From contig CALGRI010000107.1 in the NCBI GenBank assembly GCA_937880875.1, positions 1-37,145 of the forward strand: a stretch of DNA of 37,145 bases, given 5' to 3'. Below the pieces are notes generated by a model that searched no databases, was not told the origin of the DNA, and saw nothing but the letters and a program-made list of their open reading frames with translations. This DNA is from an uncultured Pseudomonadota bacterium. Its GTDB lineage: Bacteria > Desulfobacterota > Desulfobacteria > Desulfobacterales > Desulfobacteraceae. Positions 16,374 to 25,134 of this stretch are shown here, in pieces. Made by a program: the position numbers and the translations under genes. How positions within the stretch are numbered: position 1 is the stretch's first letter; the number at the start of each line of letters is the position of its first letter.

Positions 16374-17243
16374 TTATGAATCGCTCTGGTTTGATTTGAG
16401 TATGGTATCATACACCTGTTTTTTTGACACCTTGAATTCTTTTGAAATCTGTCTGGCTAAATCTGATGTGCCAAGGTCTGTGGTTGAAAGGCGATCAAGT
16501 ATGATTTTTTCAAGTTGTCCCTCGTCAATAGTCTCTTGTTCCATTTGGCCCTGAATAAACAGGGAACACTCCCCTTTGACGGTTTCTTTTTTTTCCAGTG
16601 CTTTAAGAATATCCGTCAGATTGCCCCGGATGTATTCTTCGTGGAGTTTGGTGATTTCCCTTGCCAGAAAGGCCTTTCGATCCCCTAAGATGTTGATCAT
16701 GGTGGCAATAAGATTTTTAATCCGCCTTGGGGACTCATAAAAGACGAGGGTCGCACTTTGATTTTTTATGGCTTCAAGGGCTTGTTTTTGCTTCTGCTGT
16801 TTTTTGGATAAAAATCCTAAGAACAGAAAAGAATCGGTGGGAAGCCCGGAAACGCTCAACCCGGCAATGGCAGCACTGCATCCGGGTATGGGGATGACGT
16901 TGATCTGTTCTTTGGCAACAGCTGTGACAAGGTTATATCCCGGGTCTGAAATAGATGGGGTACCGGCATCACAAATCAGGGCAATGTTAAGACCATTTTT
17001 TAAATGGGTGATGAGTTGGGGGGTTTTGTTAATTTCGTTGTGCTCATGGCAGGACACAAGTTTTGTTCGTATGTCGTAATGGGAAAGCAGTTTCTTTGAA
17101 TGCCGGGTGTCTTCTGCTGCAATAAGGTCTACTTCTTTTAAGATTTTAACTGCCCTGAAGGTAATATCTTCCAGGTTTCCCACCGGGGTGGCAACAATAT
17201 AGAGGGTTCCGAATGAAGTTTGCCTGTCCATTTCAATGGCCAC
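16374..17243 (-). CDS. rsmI: 16S rRNA (cytidine1402-2'-O)-methyltransferase
   Basis: A 289-residue SAM-dependent methyltransferase of the tetrapyrrole-methylase fold that 2'-O-methylates C1402 in the ribosomal P site. Motifs: LYIVATPVGNLEDITFRA at the N-terminus, LIAAEDTRHSKKLL, SCHEHNE, CDAGTPSISDPGYNLV and VIPIPGCSA. The ORF opens with GTG (17243); an in-frame ATG at 17231 is an alternative, and neither has a strong SD. It is the last gene of the minus-strand ribosome operon. Confidence 0.95.
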   Translation of the reverse strand: MAIEMDRQTSFGTLYIVATPVGNLEDITFRAVKILKEVDLIAAEDTRHSKKLLSHYDIRTKLVSCHEHNEINKTPQLITHLKNGLNIALICDAGTPSISDPGYNLVTAVAKEQINVIPIPGCSAAIAGLSVSGLPTDSFLFLGFLSKKQQKQKQALEAIKNQSATLVFYESPRRIKNLIATMINILGDRKAFLAREITKLHEEYIRGNLTDILKALEKKETVKGECSLFIQGQMEQETIDEGQLEKIILDRLSTTDLGTSDLARQISKEFKVSKKQVYDTILKSNQSDS

Positions 17244-17258
17244 GTCTAATAATCCGTT

Positions 17259-17624
17259 CTAAAAAGCCTGGAAAGCATTTTTAATTAAATTAATATCAAA
17301 GCTGCCATTTTTTTCAAGAACTTCAATCACATCGAACCGGACTCTGGAATTCATCTGCTTTTTTTCTTTTAGATAAATGGAGGCTCCCAGGATGATTTTT
17401 TTTTGTTTTGAATAGGTGACCGATTCTTTTGGCAGTCCTTTTTTAAGGCTACGTCTTGTTTTGACTTCAATAAAACAAATGCAGTCCTTGTCTTTGGCAA
17501 TAATGTCTATTTCAGCTATTTTTGTCTTATAGTTGGTCTCAAGAATGGTAAATCCTTTGGTTTGAACAAAGGATATAGCTGCTGTTTCACCACGATGTCC
17601 TAAGTTTTTTCGGTCATCGGGCAT
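17259..17624 (-). CDS. yraN: UPF0102 (YraN) family endonuclease-like protein
   Basis: A 121-residue protein with a restriction-endonuclease-like fold. Motifs: N-terminal GHRGETAAISFVQTKGF, then ILETNYKTKIAEIDIIAKD and the PD-(D/E)XK-like CFIEVKTRR near residues 50-58. The family is of uncertain function. It follows rnhB with an 11-base overlap, the usual order in bacteria, which suggests an RNA or DNA repair-related role. Confidence 0.9.
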   Translation of the reverse strand: MPDDRKNLGHRGETAAISFVQTKGFTILETNYKTKIAEIDIIAKDKDCICFIEVKTRRSLKKGLPKESVTYSKQKKIILGASIYLKEKKQMNSRVRFDVIEVLEKNGSFDINLIKNAFQAF

Positions 17625-18234
17625 TGATCACCCCTTTTACCCCCTTAAAAGTACGCCTGTGAACTGGGCAGGGGCCATATTTTAAAATGGCTTCTTTGTG
17701 GGCTTTGGTGGGGTAGCCTTTGTGCTGGATAAAATTGTATTGGGGATATAATTCATGAAGCTCTTTCATGATGGCATCCCTTGTGATCTTTGCAATAATG
17801 GAGGCGGCAGCAATGGAAATGCTTCTTGAATCCCCTTTGACAATCGCTGACTGTTCAATGTCCATGTCCAGGGTGAAATTACCATCAATAAGAAGAAAAT
17901 CCGGGGCAAGGAAATCAGGTGGGTTTGAAAGATTTTCAACGGCCCGTTTCATGGAAAGCAAAGATGCCTGAAGAATATTAATTTTATCAATCTCATCGTG
18001 GGAGGATATACCAGTAGAAACAGCAATAGCCTGTTCCATGATGATCGGAAAGAGAGCATTTCTTTTTTTTTCTGACAGCTTTTTGGAATCATTGATCCCA
18101 ATACATGCAAAATCATGCGGCAGGATCACTGCAGCAGACACGACAGGGCCGGCAAGGGGTCCCCTGCCGGCCTCATCAACACCTGCTATCTTTATATACC
18201 CGTGGTTTTTTGCTTTGTGTTCAAATTGCCACAT
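17614..18234 (-). CDS. rnhB: Ribonuclease HII
   Basis: A 206-residue RNase HII, removing ribonucleotides from DNA. Catalytic carboxylates are in AGVDEAGRGPLAGPVV near residues 17-33 and in LLIDGN and the HELYPQYNFIQHKGYPT region; IKGDSRSISIAAASIIAK-type sequence is also present (as VKGDSRSISIAAASIIAK). Length is normal. It is encoded between rplS and yraN in the standard order. Confidence 0.96.
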   Translation of the reverse strand: MWQFEHKAKNHGYIKIAGVDEAGRGPLAGPVVSAAVILPHDFACIGINDSKKLSEKKRNALFPIIMEQAIAVSTGISSHDEIDKINILQASLLSMKRAVENLSNPPDFLAPDFLLIDGNFTLDMDIEQSAIVKGDSRSISIAAASIIAKITRDAIMKELHELYPQYNFIQHKGYPTKAHKEAILKYGPCPVHRRTFKGVKGVINAR

Positions 18235-18257
18235 CAGCGAAACCTTTTAAGGGGTTT

Positions 18258-18608
18258 TTAAGCAAACCGTTTTTCTTTGATCCTGGCTGCTTTACCACGA
18301 AGATTTCTAAGATAATAGAGTTTGGACCTTCTGACCCTACCCTTTGTTACCACTTCAATTTTATCAATGGAAGGGGAAAAAAGCGGAAATATTCTTTCAA
18401 CACCAATGCCGCCGGAAATCTTTCTTACGGTAAATCTGGCACTTGCATATCCTTTGGTTTTTTTAATCACTACGCCCTGGAATAGCTGGATACGCTCTTT
18501 ATCACCCTCTTTGATTTTTACATATACTATTACAGTATCACCTGAATCAAATGCAGGGATATCAAGACGCAATTGTTCTTTTTCTAATTTTTCGATTATA
18601 TTACTCAT
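18258..18608 (-). CDS. rplS: 50S ribosomal protein L19
   Basis: A 116-residue ribosomal protein at the 30S-50S interface. Characteristic segments are [45 protein letters not shown] and [28 protein letters not shown]-like sequence ending in [18 protein letters not shown] clear SD (AGGAGG, minus strand) precedes the ATG. Confidence 0.97.
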   Translation of the reverse strand: MSNIIEKLEKEQLRLDIPAFDSGDTVIVYVKIKEGDKERIQLFQGVVIKKTKGYASARFTVRKISGGIGVERIFPLFSPSIDKIEVVTKGRVRRSKLYYLRNLRGKAARIKEKRFA

Positions 18609-18647
18609 GTTTCCTCCTAGTTACCTTCCCTTTTAGCAAATATTATC

Positions 18648-19211
18648 TTATCTGCCATTTATAATCCTGTCTAAATATATTGATGCAGCAGACCTGACAG
18701 AAAGATGATTGTAATCCGTTTTCCCGGAAATCGGGTCTAAAATAAAATCACAGGTATCAATCAATTCATCTGCCAGTCCCCATGCCGTTCCAAAAATAAT
18801 GACATGGGAAGCTTTATTCTCAAGCTTTTGCTGTAACGTCTCTATTGTTATTGAGCCGGGTTTTTCTTTTGCGCTTGTGGCAATGGTCACAACCGGCTCT
18901 TTTCTTTCCTGTTTAATTGAGGAAACCGCATCCTCAAAGGTTTTGGTCACCCGAATGAGTTCCAGGGCATTCTTCCTGAACGGATTTAGCTTAGCCCCAA
19001 CTCCTTTTGTCCAGTGTTCAATCACCTGATTGGCCAGCGTTGCCTGGTCTTCATAAGGGGTTATGACATAAAACCCTCTTACACCAAAGGTGATGGATGC
19101 CCGTGCAATATCATGCAAGTCTATGGTTGTCAAAGCTGATCCAATGGGTTGATCTTTCTTGTTCATCACAGGAAAATGGATTAATGCCACGTAAAGATTA
19201 TTCTCTAACAA
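18648..19211 (-). CDS. SPOUT-type RNA methyltransferase (Methyltrn_RNA_4 family)
   Basis: A 187-residue protein of the SAM-dependent RNA methyltransferase family often found between trmD and rplS in Deltaproteobacteria. Visible features: LYVALIHFPVMNKKDQPIG, TIDLHDIARASITFGV near residue 29, VIIFGTAWGLADELI (knot-type SAM-binding region) near residue 138 and NHLSVRSAASIYLDR near the C-terminus. The frame opens with TTG at 19211, inside the end of trmD with GGAG upstream; GTG at 19190 is an alternative start. The target nucleoside is unknown. Confidence 0.82.
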   Translation of the reverse strand: MLENNLYVALIHFPVMNKKDQPIGSALTTIDLHDIARASITFGVRGFYVITPYEDQATLANQVIEHWTKGVGAKLNPFRKNALELIRVTKTFEDAVSSIKQERKEPVVTIATSAKEKPGSITIETLQQKLENKASHVIIFGTAWGLADELIDTCDFILDPISGKTDYNHLSVRSAASIYLDRIINGR

Positions 19212-19950
19212 GATTTTCCAACTCCTGACCCCATTGTTTTAATATCTTTTTTTCTTCAACATCCAGTTTGCCTTTTTGTAAAAGATCCGGTCGTTTCAGA
19301 AATGTCCTCTGAAGAGACGAACTTTTTCTCCATAATCTTATCTTTTCATGGTTTCCGGACAATAACACCTCGGGAACCTTTAGCCCTTCAAATTCTTCCG
19401 GTCTTGTATATTGTGCATACTCAAGCCTGTCATCTGTAAATGAATCTGATTGCCAGGATTCACAACTTCCCAATACGCCCGGAATTAACCTGGCTATGGA
19501 ATCAATGATGACCATTGATGCAAGCTCTCCGCCGGTCATGACATAATCCCCGATGGATATCTCTTCATCAATAAGCGTGGTGTATACCCGTTCATCAATC
19601 CCTTCATACCTTCCGCAGACAAAAATAAGCCCCTCATTTCCAGAGGCAAGTTCAAATGCCTTTTCCTGGCTGAACCGGGTCCCCTGGGGGGTCATTAATA
19701 CGACCTGTGATGCAGGAGCTTTTTTTTTGGCATGCAAAATAGCGGCCTGTAAGGGTTCCGGCTTCATTACCATTCCGCTTCCGCCACCATAGGGTCTGTC
19801 ATCAACCGTGTTATGGCGGTTGCATGAAAAATCCCTGATATTAATGCAATGTCCTTTTATCAGGCCTTTTTCAATACCCCTTGAAATCATGCCATGCTCA
19901 AAAAACGAGGTGATGAGTTCCGGAAACAGGGTCAGTATAGTAAAGTCCAT
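19198..19950 (-). CDS. trmD: tRNA (guanine37-N1)-methyltransferase
   Basis: A 250-residue SPOUT methyltransferase that makes m1G37 in tRNAs reading CNN/GG codons, preventing frameshifts. Motifs: FTILTLFPELI, DDRPYGGGSGMVMKPEP near residue 50, FVCGRYEGIDERV near residue 110, and SIGDYVMTGGELA near residue 132. Its ATG shares one base with the rimM stop (TAATG), so the two are coupled. Confidence 0.97.
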   Translation of the reverse strand: MDFTILTLFPELITSFFEHGMISRGIEKGLIKGHCINIRDFSCNRHNTVDDRPYGGGSGMVMKPEPLQAAILHAKKKAPASQVVLMTPQGTRFSQEKAFELASGNEGLIFVCGRYEGIDERVYTTLIDEEISIGDYVMTGGELASMVIIDSIARLIPGVLGSCESWQSDSFTDDRLEYAQYTRPEEFEGLKVPEVLLSGNHEKIRLWRKSSSLQRTFLKRPDLLQKGKLDVEEKKILKQWGQELENLVRE

Positions 19951-20462
19951 TAGTAATCCTCGGGCAAGGTTGTCAGCATGGTCTTTTTTCCAATATCAAC
20001 GGATTCAACAAAGTATTTATGCATTGGCACCAGGGTTTCCTGACCCTTGTCTACTACAACCAGAACGTCATTTGCGCCCGTTGGAAAGATATCGGTTATC
20101 TTGCCGATAAACCCTTTTTGGTGATCAAACACATCCATCCCCAAAAGGTCTTGCCAATACCAGGTGTCTTCTTCTGGTTCGGACAATTGATCCCGGTCAA
20201 TGAGAATCTCTTTCCCGATAAGATCCTCGGCAAGGTTTCGGCTGTCAACACCTTCAAGGGATAGTATGACCCCTTTTTTATGAGGCAATGCCTGAAAGAT
20301 AGTGAACATTTTGCCCTGTTCATCTTCTGTTTTTAAAAGAACGCTTGTGCCCGGGGCAAAGGTATCAACCGAGTCTGCAAAGGACCAAACCTTAAGATTA
20401 CCATTAAGTCCATGAACTCCGGTTACCTTGCCTATAGTAAACGAAGTGGCTTTGTTCATCAT
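19950..20462 (-). CDS. rimM: Ribosome maturation factor RimM
   Basis: A 170-residue 30S assembly factor binding S19. The N-terminal barrel begins IGKVTGVHGLNGNLKVWSF, followed by VESVD/GVDSRNLAEDLIGKEI; the C-terminal PRC-barrel includes WYWQDLLGMDVFD and GANDVLVVVDKGQETLVP. It starts directly at the stop of the KH-domain gene with no spacer and is coupled to trmD at its end. Confidence 0.94.
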   Translation of the reverse strand: MMNKATSFTIGKVTGVHGLNGNLKVWSFADSVDTFAPGTSVLLKTEDEQGKMFTIFQALPHKKGVILSLEGVDSRNLAEDLIGKEILIDRDQLSEPEEDTWYWQDLLGMDVFDHQKGFIGKITDIFPTGANDVLVVVDKGQETLVPMHKYFVESVDIGKKTMLTTLPEDY

Positions 20463-20693
20463 CTATTCAATAATTTCAAGAACCATGCGTTTTTTTAGCT
20501 TGGTGGATGCCGCACTTAAAATTGTTCGCATGGCCCGGGCAGATCTTCCCTGCTTACCGATTACTTTGCCTAGATCCTCTTTAGCCACCTTAAGTTCTAA
20601 AACAGAAGTTTGATCGCCGCTGACTTCTGATACTTGAACTTGATCAGGATTGTCTACCAGTGCTTTTGCAATGTATTCTATCAGCTCTTTCAT
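20463..20693 (-). CDS. khpA: KH domain RNA-binding protein KhpA (YlqC)
   Basis: A 76-residue single KH-domain protein. The GxxG loop is in [17 protein letters not shown] near residues 44-60. It is encoded between rpsP and rimM, as in most bacteria that have it. KhpA binds RNA broadly, often with KhpB/Jag, which is not in this window. The minus-strand SD GGAGAT is close to the ATG. Confidence 0.94.
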   Translation of the reverse strand: MKELIEYIAKALVDNPDQVQVSEVSGDQTSVLELKVAKEDLGKVIGKQGRSARAMRTILSAASTKLKKRMVLEIIE

Positions 20694-20756
20694 AAATAGA
20701 TCTCCTTAAATAGGATTTTGAGAATACCTGGTTTGCTTATAAAAAACAGCATATGC

Positions 20757-21005
20757 TTAAGCCTGGCTGACTCCCTGCCTTTTCAATATACTCTGGACAG
20801 TTGTTGAAGGTTTAGCACCTTCGCTCAACCAATACTTTATCCTGTCTTCTTTCAGCGTAATTGCAGCCGGTTCAACCATTGGATCGTAGGTACCTAAGAG
20901 CTCTAAAAATCTTCCATCTCTTGGGTTTTCAATGTCAGCAGCCACTATTCTGTAAAAAGGTTTCTTCTTTGTTCCTTTTCTGGTCAATCTGATTCTTACG
21001 GACAT
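20757..21005 (-). CDS. rpsP: 30S ribosomal protein S16
   Basis: An 82-residue 30S protein with the diagnostic N-terminus [20 protein letters not shown] and [22 protein letters not shown]. The C-terminus ends soon after [30 protein letters not shown] precedes the start, and ffh ends 16 bases upstream. Confidence 0.97.
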   Translation of the reverse strand: MSVRIRLTRKGTKKKPFYRIVAADIENPRDGRFLELLGTYDPMVEPAAITLKEDRIKYWLSEGAKPSTTVQSILKRQGVSQA

Positions 21006-21021
21006 ATTCTTTTTTTTCTCC

Positions 21022-22347
21022 TTAAAACGGCAGCATGTTTTTCAATGATCGCATGCCGCCTTTATTAAACTTCTTTATCATCTTCATGGACTGGGAATAG
21101 CTTTTTAGAAGCTTGTTAACATCCTGAACCGTGGTTCCGCTTCCATTGGCAATTCTTTTTTTTCTTGACCCCTTGATAATGGCGTGAACACGTCTTTCTT
21201 CAGGTGTCATTGAATTGATAATTGCTTCAATCCTGGCAAATTCCCTGTCATCTATATTTAAGCCTTTAAGCTGTTTCTTATTCATCCCTGGCAACATCCC
21301 GATGAGGTCTTTTATTGACCCCATTTTTCGGACTGATTTCATCTGGTTCTTAAAATCTTCCAGGGTAAAGGCATTCTTCCTTAGTTTTTTCTCAAGCGCC
21401 TTGGCCTCTTTTTGGTCAACGGCTTTCTGTGCCTTTTCAATAAATGAAAGCGCATCCCCCATTCCCAGGATTCTGGAAGCCATCCTGTCTGGATGAAATG
21501 CCTCCAGCGCCGTTGATTTTTCACCCACACCGATGAATTTTAGCGGTTTACCCGTAACAGCTTTTATGGAGAGCGCTGCACCACCGCGAGCATCACCATC
21601 CATTTTGGTAAGCACAACACCGGTAAGATCAAGTGCTTTGTCAAATGATCCGGCAATATTCACGGCATCCTGACCTGTCATGGCATCGGCCACAAGAAGG
21701 ATTTCTGATGGATTGATCCCCTTTTTGATGCCTTTTAACTCAGCCATTAATTCTTCATCAAGATGCAGTCTTCCAGCTGTATCCAGCAACAGGGTGTCAC
21801 ATCCTAGTTCCCTGGCTGCCAATTGTGCATCCTGACAAATTTTTAAAGGCTTCATATCTATTGTGGATTGGAATACTGGAACATCCAGTTGTTTTCCAAT
21901 CTTTTTCAACTGATCAATTGCCGCAGGTCTGTAAACATCCACTGGTACCAGGAACGGTTTTCTGCCCTCGTTCCGAAGATAGAGTGCAAGTTTTCCTGCT
22001 GTTGTGGTTTTACCAGAACCCTGCAGCCCAATAAGCATAACAGAACCCAAAGACTTCCCATCAAAATTTAAGCCTTGATGCTCAGACCCCATCATCTTGG
22101 TAAATTCATCGTTTACAATTTTTATGACCTGCTGACCAGGTGTAAGACTTTGCATTACTTCCTGGCCCAAAGCCCTGCTTTTTATATCTGAAATAACAGA
22201 TTTTGCAACCTTATAATTGACATCAGCCTCAAGCAGTGCCATCCGCACCTGTTTAAGACCATCATCAATGTTCTTTTCATTCAGGGTGCCGTGACCTTTT
22301 AGCTTTTTAAAGACCGAATCAAGTCTGTCACTCAAATTTTCAAACAT
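21022..22347 (-). CDS. ffh: Signal recognition particle protein Ffh
   Basis: A 441-residue SRP54 GTPase that binds signal sequences and the SRP RNA for co-translational membrane targeting. N-domain residues 1-90, G-domain with [15 protein letters not shown] near residue 107, [13 protein letters not shown] near residue 190, [13 protein letters not shown] near residue 246; the Met-rich M domain follows with the RNA-binding region [12 protein letters not shown] near residue 394. It is the first gene of the minus-strand operon. Confidence 0.97.
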   Translation of the reverse strand: MFENLSDRLDSVFKKLKGHGTLNEKNIDDGLKQVRMALLEADVNYKVAKSVISDIKSRALGQEVMQSLTPGQQVIKIVNDEFTKMMGSEHQGLNFDGKSLGSVMLIGLQGSGKTTTAGKLALYLRNEGRKPFLVPVDVYRPAAIDQLKKIGKQLDVPVFQSTIDMKPLKICQDAQLAARELGCDTLLLDTAGRLHLDEELMAELKGIKKGINPSEILLVADAMTGQDAVNIAGSFDKALDLTGVVLTKMDGDARGGAALSIKAVTGKPLKFIGVGEKSTALEAFHPDRMASRILGMGDALSFIEKAQKAVDQKEAKALEKKLRKNAFTLEDFKNQMKSVRKMGSIKDLIGMLPGMNKKQLKGLNIDDREFARIEAIINSMTPEERRVHAIIKGSRKKRIANGSGTTVQDVNKLLKSYSQSMKMIKKFNKGGMRSLKNMLPF

Positions 22348-22384
22348 AAAGAGGCCAACCTCAAAATATCAAATCAAATCATTG

Positions 22385-22413
22385 AAATTAGTATATATTC
22401 CGTGTTATGTCAA
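22385..22413 (-). promoter_or_regulatory. Candidate promoter of the ffh-rpsP operon
   Basis: On the minus strand a perfect TTGACA (22408-22413) is followed after 17 bases by TAATTT (22385-22390), about 40 bases before the ffh ATG. The gap is divergent with rlmN. The -35 is ideal, the -10 moderate. Confidence 0.5.
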
Positions 22414-22444
22414 GAAAATATTAACTTTAGGTAGATAAAAATAT

Positions 22445-23482
22445 ATGGAAAACATACTGAATTTTACTAGGAATGATCTTGTTGGTTGGCTTGATAGCAA
22501 CGATATTCGACCGTTCAGGGCCGGGCAGATATTCAAGTGGCTCTACATCCGTCAGGCAGATGCCTTTGAACAGATGACGGATCTTTCAAAGGAGATGCGC
22601 AAAACTTTGGAAGATAATTTTTATATCCAGCGTCTTATCCTTGATGAAAAATTGGTTTCTGTTGATGGGACTGAAAAATTTTTACATAGACTTTCCGATG
22701 GCCAGCATATTGAATCCGTCTTGATTCCTGAAAAAGATCATTTCACCCTTTGTGTGTCTTCACAGGTTGGATGTGTTCAGAATTGTCAGTTTTGTTTAAC
22801 AGCTAAAGGTGGATTCATCAGGAATTTAAATATTTCTGAAATGATTGCCCAGATCAGGGATGCAAGGTATTACCTGATTCAAAAAGATCTTGATCCCAAA
22901 AAACTTTCCAATATCGTGTTCATGGGAATGGGGGAACCCCTTGCCAATTATAAAAATCTTGTAAAGGCATTAGAGATTATCACAGACAGTGATTATGGAC
23001 TCAAATTTTCATCCAGGCGGGTAACGGTCTCTACCTGCGGCTTTGTCCCGAAAATAACACAATTGGGCCTTGATACGGATGTGAATCTGGCCGTATCTTT
23101 AAACGCAACCACGGATGAGATGCGATCCAGGTTGATGCCCATCAATAAAAAATATCCTTTAAACCAGCTGCTGGAGGCCTGTCGAACCTTTACCATGAAA
23201 CCAAGGAAGAAGATTACCTTTGAATATATTTTAATGAAAGGAGTGAATGATACAAAAGAAGATGCGCTCAAGCTTGCAAAGCTTTTGGCTCCCATTAAAG
23301 CAAAAATAAATCTGATACCCTTTAATGAATATGACAACAGTGATTTTAAACGCCCGTCTAAAAATCAAATCAGTGAATTTCTGCAAGTTTTACTTGACAG
23401 AGATTTCACAGCAATTACAAGAAAAAGCAAAGGTGATGATATTTTAGCTGCCTGCGGGCAGTTAAAAGCAAAATTGTATTGA
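22445..23482 (+). CDS. rlmN: Dual-specificity 23S rRNA/tRNA adenine-C2 methyltransferase
   Basis: A 345-residue radical SAM enzyme making m2A2503 in 23S rRNA and m2A37 in tRNA. The radical SAM cluster is CVQNCQFC near residues 112-119; FMGMGEPLANYKNL follows near residue 160, and the conserved second Cys pair includes the C-terminal AACGQL Cys that forms the methyl-intermediate. The N-terminal helical domain (RPFRAGQIFKWLY) matches RlmN. It is divergent from ffh. Confidence 0.96.
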   Translation: MENILNFTRNDLVGWLDSNDIRPFRAGQIFKWLYIRQADAFEQMTDLSKEMRKTLEDNFYIQRLILDEKLVSVDGTEKFLHRLSDGQHIESVLIPEKDHFTLCVSSQVGCVQNCQFCLTAKGGFIRNLNISEMIAQIRDARYYLIQKDLDPKKLSNIVFMGMGEPLANYKNLVKALEIITDSDYGLKFSSRRVTVSTCGFVPKITQLGLDTDVNLAVSLNATTDEMRSRLMPINKKYPLNQLLEACRTFTMKPRKKITFEYILMKGVNDTKEDALKLAKLLAPIKAKINLIPFNEYDNSDFKRPSKNQISEFLQVLLDRDFTAITRKSKGDDILAACGQLKAKLY

Positions 23483-23557
23483 ATCTTTCTGTATATGAAT
23501 TATACTATGATCCTATGATCATATAAAAATATAACCCCTAATGGATTGGAAAGAAAT

Positions 23558-24043
23558 ATGTCAGATATAAGTTTGGAAAACAAAAAAGTTCTGATTGTTG
23601 ATGATGAGCCTGATGTTCTTGATTCCTTGGAAGAATTGCTCGATATGTGTACAATTGTAAGAGCCCAAAGCTTTGAAGAAGCAAATAATTTTCTTGAGAC
23701 CCAGGAGTTTGATATAGCGATCCTTGATATCATGGGTGTTGACGGCTATCAGTTGTTGGAAATCGCCAACAAGAAAAATGTGATAACTGTAATGCTTACA
23801 GCCCATGCGCTCAGCCCGGATAATATTAAAAAATCATATCTTGGCGGTGCCTGCTCATATATACCAAAAGAAGAAATGATCAATATTGAAACATTTCTTA
23901 TTGATGTGCTAACAGATAAAAAGGAAGGTAAAAATCCCTGGACAAACTGGTACAAAAGGCTTGGATCATTTTGTGATAAAAAATTCGGCCCGGACTGGGA
24001 CAAGGATGAAAAAGAATTCTGGGAAAAGATGATTTATTATTAA
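23558..24043 (+). CDS. Orphan single-domain response regulator
   Basis: A 161-residue protein with a receiver domain (residues about 7-115): acidic pair VDDEPD, phosphoacceptor Asp in IAILDIMGVDGY near residue 56, Thr in VMLTAHAL and Lys in SYIPKEE. No DNA-binding or enzymatic domain follows; instead a 40-residue tail rich in Trp, Phe and charged residues (KNPWTNWYKRLGSF, FGPDWDKDEKEFWEKM) ends the protein. ATG 23558 has GGAAAG upstream; a TTG four codons earlier is less likely. No histidine kinase is adjacent, so input and output are unknown. Confidence 0.88.
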   Translation: MSDISLENKKVLIVDDEPDVLDSLEELLDMCTIVRAQSFEEANNFLETQEFDIAILDIMGVDGYQLLEIANKKNVITVMLTAHALSPDNIKKSYLGGACSYIPKEEMINIETFLIDVLTDKKEGKNPWTNWYKRLGSFCDKKFGPDWDKDEKEFWEKMIYY

Positions 24044-24073
24044 ATTGATTACCACTTGTTTTAAAAAACAGTT

Positions 24074-24109
24074 AACCCTCATTAAGTCTGGCTTAATGAG
24101 GGTTTTTTT
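24074..24109 (+). terminator. Intrinsic terminator after the response regulator
   Basis: A 13-base-pair hairpin with arms AACCCTCATTAAG and CTTAATGAGGGTT around TCTGG, followed by a run of seven Ts. The run reaches the stop codon of the convergent PP-loop gene at 24108. Confidence 0.93.
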
Positions 24110-25121
24110 ATATCATTGATTCTTTAAATTCTATCGCCTTGATTGTTTTGACACTGAGAATGGTTTCAATATTTTTTTTTGTGACTATTATGTCAGCATT
24201 TTCTCCTGGAATTGATTTGGTATAGCTTGCGCAGATCATTGCCGCCGTTTCAATATTTTTTTTGGTATCCTTTCCTGTAAGAATTACATCAGGGCCTGGT
24301 ATTTTGGCAGGCCTCAATAAAAGGTCCTTGTCCTTTTCAAAATAATTAAGCAGATTCTGGTTGTCCTTTTCTGAACGTCCCACAATAACTTTTGTTTTTG
24401 AATCCAGTCTGAAATGCCTTCCATGTTTTAAATAATAGAGTTCTCTTTTATTAAAAAGTTTTTGAGTATTCATCAAATCTTTCAGCCTGTCTGAAAAAAT
24501 TTTATCCGTTAAAAGGCATCCACCTGCCGGGGCCGGGTATTGCTTAATCCCAAAAGCTTTCGCCATCTGCATTTGAATTTTCCTTGATCTGCCTGAGATA
24601 TTCATCAGTTTTTGTCTGTCAACCAGGCCCTTTTGTTCGATAAGGGTTTCAGGTAACAGCTTTGCACACAAAGGCCTTAAAATTTGACCTTCAAAGCCTG
24701 AGTTTTTTTCCACGTATCGCAAGGAATTTTTGTTCTGGGATTTGGGTCTTTGGCCCAGCACTTCTCCGCTGAACAGAAAATGAAATCCATTATTTATAAG
24801 AACTTCTCCTGCTTTGGAAAACATCAAGGCATGGCAGTCCATACAGGGATTCATGTTTTTCCCAAACCCGGCTTTGGGGCTTTTCATCATTTCCATATAA
24901 TCATCTGTGATATCTACTGTCATGAGCGGGATACCCGTCCCGCGAGAAGCTTTCTGGGCTGATTCAGATGAAAAAAAAGGGGTTTCAAAGCAAATCCAGG
25001 TGATGTCAATTCCCTGACGTTGAAGCAAAAGGCCTGACAGAATACTGTCCAGCCCACCGGAACACAGGCCCAAACCTTTAATCTGTCCTTTAATCTGTCT
25101 TGAGGTTTCATCAATATTCAT
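24108..25121 (-). CDS. PP-loop ATPase, ThiI/MnmA-like tRNA thiolation family
   Basis: A 337-residue protein with the PP-loop motif LCSGGLDSILSG near residues 17-28 and the paired-Cys segment NMNPCMDCHALMF near residue 87, both typical of tRNA 2-thiouridylase (MnmA)-like domains. CLLT with AGG before it near residue 200 is also family-typical. The C-terminal ~120 residues (KHGRHFRLDSKTKVIVGRS, then DLLLRPAKIPGPDVILTG) match the NFACT-R/DUF814-type RNA-binding domain seen on these proteins. I chose the ATG at 25121; the open frame extends to 25202 but would overlap divergent nth. Likely a tRNA sulfur-transfer enzyme, but the nucleoside is not determinable. Confidence 0.8.
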   Translation of the reverse strand: MNIDETSRQIKGQIKGLGLCSGGLDSILSGLLLQRQGIDITWICFETPFFSSESAQKASRGTGIPLMTVDITDDYMEMMKSPKAGFGKNMNPCMDCHALMFSKAGEVLINNGFHFLFSGEVLGQRPKSQNKNSLRYVEKNSGFEGQILRPLCAKLLPETLIEQKGLVDRQKLMNISGRSRKIQMQMAKAFGIKQYPAPAGGCLLTDKIFSDRLKDLMNTQKLFNKRELYYLKHGRHFRLDSKTKVIVGRSEKDNQNLLNYFEKDKDLLLRPAKIPGPDVILTGKDTKKNIETAAMICASYTKSIPGENADIIVTKKNIETILSVKTIKAIEFKESMI

Positions 25122-25134
25122 ATATAAGTGCTCT

